Source of the DNA: an uncultured Clostridia bacterium
GTDB taxonomy: Bacteria > Bacillota > Clostridia > TANB77 > CAG-508
Reading direction: 5' to 3'
Assembly: GCA_946415375.1 (NCBI GenBank)
Contig: CAMKSF010000010.1
Location: forward strand, 1-49,866
DNA: 49,866 nt
Positions 17,026 to 26,298 of this stretch are shown piece by piece (within the stretch, counting starts at the first letter, position 1; each line of letters begins with the position of its first letter). The position numbers and the translations under genes are program-made. Under the pieces are notes generated by a model. The model worked only from the letters and a program-made list of their open reading frames with translations. It ran no database searches and was not told the DNA's origin.

Positions 17026-17580
17026 ATGGAAGAACAGTTTGTTGAATTATTAAAAAGTACAAAAAGAGAAGGAATAGAAAATTTAATCGATTTTCTAAAA
17101 AATTCAGATTTTTTTAAAGCACCTGCAAGTACAAGATTTCATGGGAGTTTTGAGAAAGGATTAATGGAACACAGTATGAAAGTATATGAAATACTAAAAC
17201 ACAAAGTAGAAACATCATTTGTTCCAATTAATATTTCACAAGAATCATTGATTTTAATTGCATTATTGCATGATATTTGCAAAACTAATTTCTATAAAGT
17301 AGATTATAGAAACGCAAAAAATGCGTTAGGTGTATGGGAAAAGGTTCCGTATTATACAGTTGAAGATACAATTCCATATGGGCATGGAGAAAAATCAGTA
17401 ATGATGATTACAGAATATATAAAACTTACACCAGAAGAAAAATATGCAATACGTTGGCATATGGGTTATACTGAGCCTAAGGAATTATATGGAACAATAG
17501 GAGAGGCTTTCAAAAAATATCCTATAGCACTTCTTATGCATGAAGCAGATTTAGAAGCAACTTATTTTTTTAATATTTAA
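17026..17580 (+). CDS. HD-domain phosphohydrolase-like protein
   Basis: The 184-residue protein carries an HD metal site: MEHSMKVYEIL (first His), LLHDICKTNFYKV (the HD pair), PYGHGEKSVM and RWHMGYTEP (later His ligands). HD proteins of this small type hydrolyse phosphoesters of nucleotides or RNA. The exact substrate cannot be read. The arrangement with the RFHGSFEKGLMEHS opening resembles HD hydrolases found both in genomes and in phages. It follows sigH after 58 bp with AGGGGGAAG before the ATG. Confidence 0.8.
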   Translation: MEEQFVELLKSTKREGIENLIDFLKNSDFFKAPASTRFHGSFEKGLMEHSMKVYEILKHKVETSFVPINISQESLILIALLHDICKTNFYKVDYRNAKNALGVWEKVPYYTVEDTIPYGHGEKSVMMITEYIKLTPEEKYAIRWHMGYTEPKELYGTIGEAFKKYPIALLMHEADLEATYFFNI

Positions 17581-17581
17581 T

Positions 17582-17617
17582 AAAAAAGGGACTATTTTTT
17601 TTAATAGTTCCTTTTTT
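17582..17617. terminator. Bidirectional terminator between the HD gene and mutS2
   Basis: AAAAAAGGGACTATT pairs with AATAGTTCCTTTTTT with one G-T wobble. A-runs and T-runs flank both sides, so it can end both convergent transcripts. Confidence 0.85.
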
Positions 17618-17624
17618 TATATTA

Positions 17625-19991
17625 TTATTTCATTTCAACAACGGTAACTCCCATTTCACCTTCGCCATAGGTGCCTATCCTATATGATTTAACTCTTTTG
17701 TTTTTCTTTAAAAATGAATGAATACCTTCACGTAGTTTCCCTGTTCCTTTTCCGTGTACAATTCTTGCAGTTTGAAGCTTTGCTAGGAAGCAATCATCTA
17801 AAAATTTATCTACTAAAGGAATTGCTTCATCAACAGTTAAACCAATTACATTTATTTCTGAATTTGCAGTTTTTGTTTTAGATGCACCTTTTGTACTGTA
17901 TGAAGAAGTAGGATTTTTAGTTAAATCATCCTTCATATTTTTAGGATTTTCTAAGAATTTAATAGGTATATTTGTTTTTATTAATCCGATTTGTACCTGA
18001 ACTTCTTTAGATTTACTTATCTTTGATAAAACAATACCGTTTTGACCAAGAGTGCTTACAAATACTTTTGTACCAACTGTAATTTTTGATTCGTCTAAAG
18101 GAGTAATATTTAACTCGTCATTTCCAGAAAGGGAAATGTTTTTAATTGAATTATTTAAGCTGTTTCTCATATTATTTAGTTCTTTTAATTCAGATGAAGT
18201 TTCAGAGATTTCTTTCATTTTACTAATCATAGAAGTAGCATCATCTTTGGCATTTAAAAGAATATTTCTTGCTTCAAGTTTTGCTTTATTTATAATTTCT
18301 TTTTCTTGCTTGCGAACACGAGAATCATCTTTTTGAAGATTATTCTTTAATAGTTCTACTTGATGAAGATTTTTTTCAATTTGTTCTTTTTCTTTTTCAA
18401 TTGTTATTTTATCATCATAGATTGTTTTTAAAAGTTCTTCAAAATCAATATCTTTTTTATTAAGCAAACTTTGAGCATTATCAATAATTTCTTTTTTTAG
18501 ACCTAATTTTTCACTAATTGCAAAAGCATTACTTTTTCCAGGTATTCCAATTAAAAGTCTATATGTTGGTTTCAAGTTTTCAATATCAAACTCAACACTT
18601 GCATTTTGAACTTTATCTGTAACTAATGCATATTTTTTTAATTCTTGATAGTGAGTAGTTGCTAGACATAAGATATTTGAATTTTTGAAATATTCTAAAA
18701 TGCTTATTGCTAAATTTGCACCTTCTAATGGGTCTGTTCCTGAACCTAATTCATCAACAAGAATAAGGCTTTCAGAAGTAGCCGAATTTACTATACTGGC
18801 AATATTTTTTATATGACTAGAAAAAGTACTTAAAGAATCTGCGATACTTTGATCATCACCAATATCTGCAAAAATATCATCAAAAACATATATGCTTGAT
18901 TTTTCTTCAGCAGGTATGTTTAAACCACTACATGCCATAGCTTCTAATAATCCAACAGTTTTTAAACTTACGGTTTTACCACCAGTATTTGGACCTGTTA
19001 TAATAAGTAAAGAATAATCCTTTCCAATGCTAATAGAAATAGGTACAACAGATTTTGAATCAATTAATGGGTGTCTTGCTTTTATTAAATTTACATATTT
19101 ATCATCATTAATTATAGGAGTTACTCCATTTATGGAATTAGAATATTTAGCTTTTGCAAAGATAAAATCTAGATTACCGATTGCTTCTATATCAGAAAAT
19201 AGTTCTTCTGTGTATGGAAATAGAAGTGAACTTAAATCTTGAAGTATTCTTTCAATTTCTGCTGTTTCATCAACTCTTAAATTATTAATTGCATTATTTG
19301 CTTCAAATACAGAAATAGGTTCAATAAATACGGTAGAACCAGTACTTGATGTATCATGAACAAATCCTTTTATTTGACTTCTATATTCTTGTTTTACAGG
19401 TATTACAAATCTATCATTTCTGATTGTAACAACATTTTCTTGCATATATTTTGAATATGAAGAATGTAGAATTTGATTTAATTTGTTTTTAATATCTTGC
19501 TCTGCTTGCCTTATATGCCTTCTAATAGAAGAAAGAGTAGAAGAAGCACTATCTGCAATAGTTTCGCTATCTATAATTGATTTTTTTATTTTATCTACAA
19601 TAGAAGAATTTGTGTATAATGATTCAAAATAAATTCTTAAATTTTCATAAGATTCATCATCTAAAAAATTTGAAAAATATGTTTTTAGTTCATTTGCAAT
19701 ATTTAAGATATTACAAATATCAAGCAAAGCTTTTGAAGTTAATGTAGTTGAACTTTCAAGCATTTTTATATATACTCTAATATCTTCAATTTCTGAAATA
19801 GGGGGAGTAGAGTTTCTATCTATTAAACTTACAGCTTGAGATGTTTCTAATAAAGATTTATTTACAAAATCCTTATTAGAAGAAGGCTCTAAACATAAAG
19901 CTTTTTCTTTCCCTATATATGTATGACAATATTCAGATAATTTTTGCAATATTTGGTCATATTCTAATTTTTTTAAATATAATTTATTCAT
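17625..19991 (-). CDS. mutS2: Endonuclease MutS2
   Basis: MutS2 is a MutS-like ATPase with a C-terminal Smr nuclease domain. In Bacillota it acts on branched recombination intermediates, and it rescues collided ribosomes. The 788-residue protein shows Walker A ITGPNTGGKTVSLKT, the signature region SESLILVDELGSGTDPLEG, LATTHYQELKKYA, and a coiled coil. The Smr domain is VIGLTVDEAIPLVDKFLDD, ending RIVHGKGTGKLREGIHSFL. The length is normal and no key residue is missing. It is the last gene of a minus-strand operon behind an amidoligase and a tiny gene, 33 bp downstream. Confidence 0.96.
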   Translation of the reverse strand: MNKLYLKKLEYDQILQKLSEYCHTYIGKEKALCLEPSSNKDFVNKSLLETSQAVSLIDRNSTPPISEIEDIRVYIKMLESSTTLTSKALLDICNILNIANELKTYFSNFLDDESYENLRIYFESLYTNSSIVDKIKKSIIDSETIADSASSTLSSIRRHIRQAEQDIKNKLNQILHSSYSKYMQENVVTIRNDRFVIPVKQEYRSQIKGFVHDTSSTGSTVFIEPISVFEANNAINNLRVDETAEIERILQDLSSLLFPYTEELFSDIEAIGNLDFIFAKAKYSNSINGVTPIINDDKYVNLIKARHPLIDSKSVVPISISIGKDYSLLIITGPNTGGKTVSLKTVGLLEAMACSGLNIPAEEKSSIYVFDDIFADIGDDQSIADSLSTFSSHIKNIASIVNSATSESLILVDELGSGTDPLEGANLAISILEYFKNSNILCLATTHYQELKKYALVTDKVQNASVEFDIENLKPTYRLLIGIPGKSNAFAISEKLGLKKEIIDNAQSLLNKKDIDFEELLKTIYDDKITIEKEKEQIEKNLHQVELLKNNLQKDDSRVRKQEKEIINKAKLEARNILLNAKDDATSMISKMKEISETSSELKELNNMRNSLNNSIKNISLSGNDELNITPLDESKITVGTKVFVSTLGQNGIVLSKISKSKEVQVQIGLIKTNIPIKFLENPKNMKDDLTKNPTSSYSTKGASKTKTANSEINVIGLTVDEAIPLVDKFLDDCFLAKLQTARIVHGKGTGKLREGIHSFLKKNKRVKSYRIGTYGEGEMGVTVVEMK

Positions 19992-20024
19992 TTTATTTCA
20001 ATCCTTTTAAAAAGTAATATATTT

Positions 20025-20258
20025 TTAGACAGATAAATACTGTTCATATATTTTTGTTAATATTTTTTTAGTTTCTGGCATCATTTTTTGCTGCAAAAGT
20101 GGCTTACCGAGTTCAATTGAATAATTATAGTTATCATCCATTTTATCAAAAATGTATTTTTTAAATTCTTCTGGTAACTTTTCTACTACATCATATGTAG
20201 AAGAATTTAATATTACATAAACTTCTTTTAAAGCTTTTCTATATATATCATTATCCAT
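20025..20258 (-). CDS. Small paralogue of the 2590 and 33412 proteins, overlapping the amidoligase gene
   Basis: The product has 77 residues and is essentially the bare core of the three-member family: YRKALKEVYVILNSS, KLPEEFKKYIFDKM, YNYSIELGKPLLQQKMMPET and a closing helix ending YEQYLSV. The start at 20258 is chosen because GGAGGGAAGAA lies just before it, inside the end of the amidoligase gene. The two genes overlap by 8 nt (ATGGATAA), implying translational coupling. It lacks the acidic linker and basic tail of its paralogues. Function unknown. Confidence 0.6.
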   Translation of the reverse strand: MDNDIYRKALKEVYVILNSSTYDVVEKLPEEFKKYIFDKMDDNYNYSIELGKPLLQQKMMPETKKILTKIYEQYLSV

Positions 20259-21669
20259 TTCTTCCCTCCGATTCATTAGTTCTATCATTACATAATTCTT
20301 TCAAATCTTGCATCTTGAATTGTAAAGCGTAGTTTTGGTCAAACCTTTCTTGATAAATTTTTCTATCATTTTCATTATAAAATAATAGATTTAATAATAG
20401 CTCACATTTTTTTCTAATATCTTTCTCGGATTTTAGTTTTAAAAATAATTCTTTTTTTTGCTCGAAATTTTCTAAATCACCTGTTTCTAAACCTTTTGCA
20501 ACAACCATTAATGTTCCAAGAAGTTTAATATTTTCAATCCAAGCATTTGGATTAAGAGTGCTATTAGCACTTCTAAATTCATAGGTAGGATGGCTTGTAC
20601 TTATATTAATATCATATGATTTTCCATTTTGTAATCTCTGTATTTCTGAAATACATTCATTAATATCTGTATAATTATTAAAATTAAACTTTTTAGAACG
20701 AAGTAGTTTATATGTGGATTTTGCATTTAATTCCATAGAATCTCTTGGCAATGAACCAGGCTCATTTATAATTAGATTCATTACATCGGTGCAAATACCA
20801 TATATCTCTATAAGATTCCATAATTGTTTAGGAGTTTCTATATAATTTCTTCCAATGTGAATATGACCTCCACAGTGTTCATTTATTTGAAAACCTAAAT
20901 CGTTTAAAAATCCACATATGTCATATATTTGTTGGACGTTTTGTTCAGTGTCGGATAAAACACCTGAAACTACTTCTAAATCTGAATGTATATCATTAAT
21001 TTCTTTAGCTTTTTCTGATATAGTTACATCTCTTTTACATAACCATTTACCTGAAAAATCTAGTGTATATAGTTCTTTTAAGTCGCGTAATACAGTAGCG
21101 TAGTCTCTGCTATAACACTCTATTTCTGGACCAAAAGTCATTTCTTTTGGCAATCCAATTGATGGATATTTGATAGAGCTAGAAGTAGGTTTAACTTGTA
21201 GCTCATTTGTATAATAAATAAGAGAAGCATGTACACCAAGTTCTTTTAACACTTTATTTTTAAGGTTGTCATCTTTTAATTTACTTGCAAAAACTATTTT
21301 ATATGGAAAATCGGTGGTTTTCTTAATTAGATTCAGTATTACACTGTCCTCCTCAGTTTGACCTCCTTTTTCACAGTCATTTAGATAGTTTAGCTTAAAT
21401 AGATCAGTTTGTGATGATAAAAACTCTATTTTTTGTTTTTCGGGTAGACTTCTTATAATAGAATAAAGAGAGTCATAATACTGAGGAGGGTTAAAGGTGA
21501 CACTACGACCAGGAAAAAAATTTGACATAGGTTTTATATAAATATCTTCAAAGTGATATAAAATTTGAACTTTTAAATTATCTGGTAATTTTATGATTTC
21601 AGCAATTCTTTCATCATTTGTTAGAAATAGTTTTATTTGTTCTAGTATTTCATTTATATTGTTAGGCAT
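20251..21669 (-). CDS. Amidoligase-family (COOH-NH2 ligase) enzyme
   Basis: The 472-residue protein has a C-terminal catalytic domain of the amidoligase_2 group, relatives of glutamine synthetase and GCS that join carboxyl and amino groups with ATP. Motifs are MTFGPEIECYS (residues 177-187), SDLEVVSGVLSD (acidic strand), HCGGHIHIG (265-273, metal and nucleotide site) and TYEFRSANSTLNPNAWI. The N-terminal 160 residues are a separate helical domain I do not recognise. It overlaps a tiny helical protein gene, and mutS2 follows. The family is proposed to modify peptides or cell-wall material; the substrate here is unknown. Confidence 0.8.
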   Translation of the reverse strand: MPNNINEILEQIKLFLTNDERIAEIIKLPDNLKVQILYHFEDIYIKPMSNFFPGRSVTFNPPQYYDSLYSIIRSLPEKQKIEFLSSQTDLFKLNYLNDCEKGGQTEEDSVILNLIKKTTDFPYKIVFASKLKDDNLKNKVLKELGVHASLIYYTNELQVKPTSSSIKYPSIGLPKEMTFGPEIECYSRDYATVLRDLKELYTLDFSGKWLCKRDVTISEKAKEINDIHSDLEVVSGVLSDTEQNVQQIYDICGFLNDLGFQINEHCGGHIHIGRNYIETPKQLWNLIEIYGICTDVMNLIINEPGSLPRDSMELNAKSTYKLLRSKKFNFNNYTDINECISEIQRLQNGKSYDINISTSHPTYEFRSANSTLNPNAWIENIKLLGTLMVVAKGLETGDLENFEQKKELFLKLKSEKDIRKKCELLLNLLFYNENDRKIYQERFDQNYALQFKMQDLKELCNDRTNESEGRNG

Positions 21670-21765
21670 AATTATATTATAACTCCTTCAAAATTCATAT
21701 TTACTATAGGGTATTTTATCATAAAATGTAATTATTTTCAATAAATAAAAGCTATATAAAAAATA

Positions 21766-21796
21766 TTTGCAAAAAAATATACATATATGATATAAT
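21766..21796 (+). promoter_or_regulatory. Promoter of the envelope operon, extended -10 type
   Basis: TTTGCA/TTGCAA at 21766-21772 is followed after 18-19 nt by TGA-TATAAT (21788-21796), an extended -10 element. It lies 48 bp before the first start codon. Confidence 0.6.
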
Positions 21797-21844
21797 TAGT
21801 CCAAATATAATAAAAATAATATAGTGTTACAAAAGGGGCAGATA

Positions 21845-22864
21845 ATGAAGAAGGGAAGCATAAAAAAAATAATAAGAAATTTTGTTGTATTTGTTGGGCT
21901 AATCTTTCTAACATTTTGGGTAATATTAAAGGACCAAAGCATTACAGAAATATTAGATGTATTAAATAATGTTACAATGAAATATGTATATATAGGAATT
22001 GCATGTATGGCAATATATTTAGTTTTAGAAGGAGTAAATATTAGAAGAACATTAAAAGCACTAGGAGAAAAAACAACATATATTCAGTGTATCAAATATT
22101 CACTTATAGGGTTCTTTTTTAGCTCAATAACACCTGCAGCAAGTGGTGGACAGCCAATGCAAATATATTATATGCATAAAGATAAAATAAAAGTTGCAAA
22201 TTCTACACTTGCACTGTTAATAAACTTAACAAGCATGCAAATAACAACAATAAGTTTAGCGATTTTTAGTTTAATAGTAAATTATAAATTTATGAATAGA
22301 GTATTAATAATACTTTTTATTGTGGGAATATCTCTTAATGCAACTGCACTTGGCTTGCTATTAATAGGAATTCTTTCAAAAAGACTTTCTAAAGCATTAA
22401 TAAAATTTGCAATAATGTTTTTAAAGTTTTTTAGAGTAAAAAATAGATATTCAAAAGAAAAGAAAATACTAAAAGAATTAAAGCTTTATCAAGAAAGTGC
22501 AAAATATGTAAAGAAAAACAAAGCACTAATGCTAAAAATATTTATTACTACTATAATACAATTTAGTATATATTATAGTATAGCATATTGGACATATCGT
22601 TCACTTGGATTTAACTCAAATAATATATTTGAACTAACAACAATGCAATCAGTACTATTTGCAACAGTATCAGGAATACCTTCACCTGGGGCAGTTGGAG
22701 TAAGTGAGGGAGCATTTATAGAAATATTTAGAAATATTTATCCAACACATATGATAAAAAGTGCAACATTATTGCATAGAGGAATTAACTTCTATTTGTT
22801 TGTACTTATTAGTGGAATAATAGTTATAATAAACGATATAAAATCAAGGAAGGAAAAAATATGA
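21845..22864 (+). CDS. Flippase-like integral membrane protein (LPG synthase TM / UPF0104 family)
   Basis: The 339-residue protein has about eight membrane segments and the family pattern ITPAASGGQPMQIYYMHK and SGIPSPGAVGVSEGAF. Relatives include the membrane part of MprF and AglD-like proteins, which move or modify lipids. ATG at 21845 is preferred over GTG at 21824, because AAAGGGG stands just before it. It is the first gene of a five-gene operon whose other members are glycosyl- and acyltransferases, so a role in handling a glycolipid across the membrane is likely. Its stop overlaps the next start by 4 nt. Confidence 0.85.
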   Translation: MKKGSIKKIIRNFVVFVGLIFLTFWVILKDQSITEILDVLNNVTMKYVYIGIACMAIYLVLEGVNIRRTLKALGEKTTYIQCIKYSLIGFFFSSITPAASGGQPMQIYYMHKDKIKVANSTLALLINLTSMQITTISLAIFSLIVNYKFMNRVLIILFIVGISLNATALGLLLIGILSKRLSKALIKFAIMFLKFFRVKNRYSKEKKILKELKLYQESAKYVKKNKALMLKIFITTIIQFSIYYSIAYWTYRSLGFNSNNIFELTTMQSVLFATVSGIPSPGAVGVSEGAFIEIFRNIYPTHMIKSATLLHRGINFYLFVLISGIIVIINDIKSRKEKI

Positions 22865-23694
22865 TAAATATATTGTTATGTGGGAATAAAAAGGTCTTTG
22901 ATGGTGCATTAACAGAATTAATATCTATAACAAATAAAACAAAAGAACCAGTTAATTGCTATATTTTTACGATGGATTTAACAAGAGTAAAACCTGAATA
23001 TACTGCAATAAGTGATAGACAAGTTGAGTTTTTAAATAAGGTTATAAAATCAAAAAATGTTAACAATTGTGTACAAAAAGTGGATGTTACTGATATTTAT
23101 GAACAAGAATTTATGAACTGCAAAAATGAAAATGCATATTGTACACCATACACATTACTTAGACTATTAGCAGATTTAATTCCAAATATGCCTGATAAAT
23201 TACTATATTTAGATATAGATATGATGGCAAATGGAGATATTTCTGAGCTATACAATATAGATATTTCAGAATACGAATATGCAGCAGTAAAAGAAAAATA
23301 TGGTTCTAAACTAATTGCGTTAGATTACATAAATGCAGGAATGCTATTATTAAATATGAAAAAGATTAAAGAAACAAAACTTTTAGAAAAAGCAAGGGAA
23401 TTAATTAGAACTACAAAAATGCTTTTTGCAGACCAAGATGCTGTTTATAGGTCTACAACCAAAAAGCTAATTTTACCAAGAAAGTATAATGAGCAAAATT
23501 GGCTTAATAGAAAGAAAACAGTAATTTGCCATTTTTGTAAAAGAATGTTATGGTTTCCGTATCCACGAACAGAAAATTATAAACAATGGAATATTGATGA
23601 AGTTCATAGAATTTTAAAATGCCATACTTTTGATGAAGATTTAAATGAATATTTAGAATGGAAAAAAGATGCAGAGAAAGAAAATGTTTATTAA
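22861..23694 (+). CDS. Glycosyltransferase family 8 protein
   Basis: The 277-residue GT-A enzyme has the GT8 signatures: LLYLDIDMMANGDISELYNI, with the metal-binding DxD (DID), and YINAGMLLLNMKKIK. A late VICHFCKRMLWFPY stretch replaces the usual H-x-x-G ending. GT8 enzymes are retaining transferases using UDP-sugars. It overlaps the flippase-like gene by 4 nt and precedes a GT8-acyltransferase fusion by 19 bp, suggesting that they act on the same glycolipid or glycan. Confidence 0.87.
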   Translation: MINILLCGNKKVFDGALTELISITNKTKEPVNCYIFTMDLTRVKPEYTAISDRQVEFLNKVIKSKNVNNCVQKVDVTDIYEQEFMNCKNENAYCTPYTLLRLLADLIPNMPDKLLYLDIDMMANGDISELYNIDISEYEYAAVKEKYGSKLIALDYINAGMLLLNMKKIKETKLLEKARELIRTTKMLFADQDAVYRSTTKKLILPRKYNEQNWLNRKKTVICHFCKRMLWFPYPRTENYKQWNIDEVHRILKCHTFDEDLNEYLEWKKDAEKENVY

Positions 23695-23713
23695 CAAGAA
23701 AAGGAGAAACAAA

Positions 23714-25507
23714 ATGGAAAACAATTTAAAAGTGATACCGATATTTTTTGCTGTTGACGATGGCTATGTACCATTTTTAGCTGTTGCATTAGAGTCTCTT
23801 ATAAGAAACTCATCTAAAAATTACTATTATGCAATCAAAATATTGTATACAAATATAGAAGAAAGAAACAAAAAGAAAATTGCAAAATATGAAAGAGATA
23901 ATGTTAAAATTGAATTTGTAGATTTAAATTATTATATAGAAGAAGTAAAAGATAAACTATACACTAGAGATTATTATACAAATACAACATACTTTAGACT
24001 TTTTATACCTAATCTATATCCACAATATGATAAAGTCTTATACTTAGATAGTGATATAGTTGTTTTAGGCGATATTGCAGATTTATATAATATAGAAATA
24101 GGAGAAAATCTTGTTGCAGCAGCTCCTGATGATGTTATACAAAACAACAAGGTGTTTCAAGAATATGCAGAAAGAGTAGTAGGGGTATCAAAATATCAAA
24201 ACTATTTTAATGCTGGAATTTTACTTATGAATTTAGATGAAATGAGGAGATTTGATTTTCAAGAAAAATTCTTGTATTTATTAGAGCAAATTAAATTTAC
24301 AGTAGCACAAGATCAAGATTATTTAAATAGACTTTGTAAAGGAAGAGCAAAGATAATAAGTACAGTATGGGATAGAATGCCTATACCAGATTCAAGCATT
24401 AAAGATGAAGATTTAAAAATAATACATTATAATTTAATATATAAACCATGGCATTTTGACGATATTTTATACAGCAAGTATTTTTGGGAATATGCTAAAA
24501 AGACCGAATACTATAAAGATATATTAACAATAAAACAGAATTACTCAGAAGAAGAAAAATTTAGAGATATGGAGCAATACAAGAATCTTCAAAAACTAGC
24601 AAAAAAAGAAACAGCTTGTGTTGGAGATGATAGAGATATGGAAATAAATAATACAATAGAACAATCAGAAGATAGAAAAAGAATTTTAAAGAAAATAGAA
24701 GAATATGAAAAAGAAGGAAACTTTGATACTGATGTAGAAGATGATCCTCCAACAATACCTCTTGCACCAGAAGATGTAGATTATTTAAAGAAAAAAAGTA
24801 CAAGTAAAATTAAGAGCAAAATTGCAAATAGAATGGGAAAAAAATTTTTAGATGACTTACTAAGAGATAATAAACTAATTATAAAAGAAATAAAAGGATT
24901 AGAAAATTTACAAAATATAGATACAGGAGCAGTACTTACCTGCAATCACTTTAATCCATTTGATTCTTTTGCAATAGAAAAGGCATTTATAGAGTCAGGA
25001 GAAAATAAAAATAGAAAACTTTTTAAGGTTATAAGAGAAGGAAATTATACAAATTTCCCAGGATTATATGGATTCTTCTTTAGAAATTGTGATACTTTGC
25101 CTTTAAGCTCAAATACACAAACAATGATAGAGTTTTTAAAAGCAGTAGATACAATTTTACAAAGAAAAGATTTTGTTCTTATTTATCCAGAACAAAGTAT
25201 GTGGTGGAATTACAAAAAACCAAAGCCACTAAAAAATGGTGCTTTTAGATTTGCAGCAAGAAACTATGTTCCAATTATTCCAATATTTATAACAATGGAA
25301 GATAGTAATATAATTGGAGAAGATGGATTTTTTGTACAAGAGTATATTATTAATATTGGAGAACCTATTTATCCTGATGGAGAATTATCAGAAAAAGAAA
25401 ATGCAAACATTATGAAAGAAAAAAATGCAGAAGTATGGAAAAATACTTATGAAGACTTCTATAAAGTTCCATTAGAATATACTACTAAAAATAAGAAAAA
25501 AGTATAA
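23714..25507 (+). CDS. Fusion of a GT8 glycosyltransferase and a PlsC-type acyltransferase
   Basis: The 597-residue protein has two catalytic domains. Residues 5-270 are GT8: DKVLYLDSDIVVLGDIADLY (DSD at 112-114), NYFNAGILLMNLDEM, IIHYNLIYKPWHF. Residues 280-380 are a charged linker. Residues 385-590 are an LPLAT/PlsC acyltransferase with NHFNPFD (411-417, the HX4D box) and YPEQSMWWNYKKPKPLKNGA (491-510). ATG at 23714 follows AAAAGGAG. One polypeptide could glycosylate and acylate a lipid or glycan. No signal peptide is present, so action is on the cytoplasmic face. Confidence 0.88.
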   Translation: MENNLKVIPIFFAVDDGYVPFLAVALESLIRNSSKNYYYAIKILYTNIEERNKKKIAKYERDNVKIEFVDLNYYIEEVKDKLYTRDYYTNTTYFRLFIPNLYPQYDKVLYLDSDIVVLGDIADLYNIEIGENLVAAAPDDVIQNNKVFQEYAERVVGVSKYQNYFNAGILLMNLDEMRRFDFQEKFLYLLEQIKFTVAQDQDYLNRLCKGRAKIISTVWDRMPIPDSSIKDEDLKIIHYNLIYKPWHFDDILYSKYFWEYAKKTEYYKDILTIKQNYSEEEKFRDMEQYKNLQKLAKKETACVGDDRDMEINNTIEQSEDRKRILKKIEEYEKEGNFDTDVEDDPPTIPLAPEDVDYLKKKSTSKIKSKIANRMGKKFLDDLLRDNKLIIKEIKGLENLQNIDTGAVLTCNHFNPFDSFAIEKAFIESGENKNRKLFKVIREGNYTNFPGLYGFFFRNCDTLPLSSNTQTMIEFLKAVDTILQRKDFVLIYPEQSMWWNYKKPKPLKNGAFRFAARNYVPIIPIFITMEDSNIIGEDGFFVQEYIINIGEPIYPDGELSEKENANIMKEKNAEVWKNTYEDFYKVPLEYTTKNKKKV

Positions 25508-25521
25508 GGAATGGCAAAATA

Positions 25522-26298
25522 ATGAAAACAATATATTATGAAGATGAATTAAATGATGAATTTTCAGAGGTAAAAATAGAACCACGAAAAATAGATGGAA
25601 GTTATAAATATGAACATAAAAGCATAATTTGGAATTTTACAACTTTTTTAGTACAACATGTTTTAAGTGTACCATTTAAATTTATATATGCTAAACTAAA
25701 ATTTAGGATTAAATATGTAGGAAGAGAAAAATTAAAACCATATAAAAAGCAAGGGTATTTTGTATATGGAAATCACACACAGGCTTTTGCAGATACATTT
25801 ATAATTTCAAATGCAATTTTTCCAAAAAGAAACTATATAATTGTAAATCCGGAAAATGTATCTATGAAGTATTTGGGAAACTTTGTACAAAAATTTGGTG
25901 CAATACCAATTCCGAATGAAAGAAGCGGAATGAGGAATTTTCTTGAATCTATTAAGAAAAAAATACAAAAAGGATATGCAGTTACAATATTTCCAGAGGC
26001 ACATATTTGGCCATATTATACAAAGATACGACCATTTAAAAATGTATCTTTTAAATATCCTATAGAATATAATACACCGGTATTTTGTGTAACAAATACA
26101 TATCAAAAAAGAGGAAAAAACAAAGTTAGAATTACAACATATATTGATGGTCCATTTTTTCAAAATGAATATATAGATAATATTCAAGAGAAAAAGCAGG
26201 ATTTAAGAAACAAAGTATATAACAAAATGGTTGAAAGAAGTAAAGAGAGCCATTTTGAATATATAAAATATGAAAAAAGAAAGGTAGAAGAACAATGA
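25522..26298 (+). CDS. PlsC-like acyltransferase with an HX5D box
   Basis: The 258-residue LPLAT-family protein is predicted to transfer an acyl group to a phosphate- or sugar-containing acceptor. The catalytic box reads YGNHTQAFADTF: H85 and D91 are five residues apart in between (HX5D), one more than the canonical HX4D. The second block is FPEAHIWPYYTKIRPFKNVS, close to that of the fusion protein encoded upstream. Residues 36-62 are hydrophobic and may sit in the membrane. It lies 14 bp after the fusion and overlaps the beta-helix gene by 4 nt. Confidence 0.82.
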   Translation: MKTIYYEDELNDEFSEVKIEPRKIDGSYKYEHKSIIWNFTTFLVQHVLSVPFKFIYAKLKFRIKYVGREKLKPYKKQGYFVYGNHTQAFADTFIISNAIFPKRNYIIVNPENVSMKYLGNFVQKFGAIPIPNERSGMRNFLESIKKKIQKGYAVTIFPEAHIWPYYTKIRPFKNVSFKYPIEYNTPVFCVTNTYQKRGKNKVRITTYIDGPFFQNEYIDNIQEKKQDLRNKVYNKMVERSKESHFEYIKYEKRKVEEQ

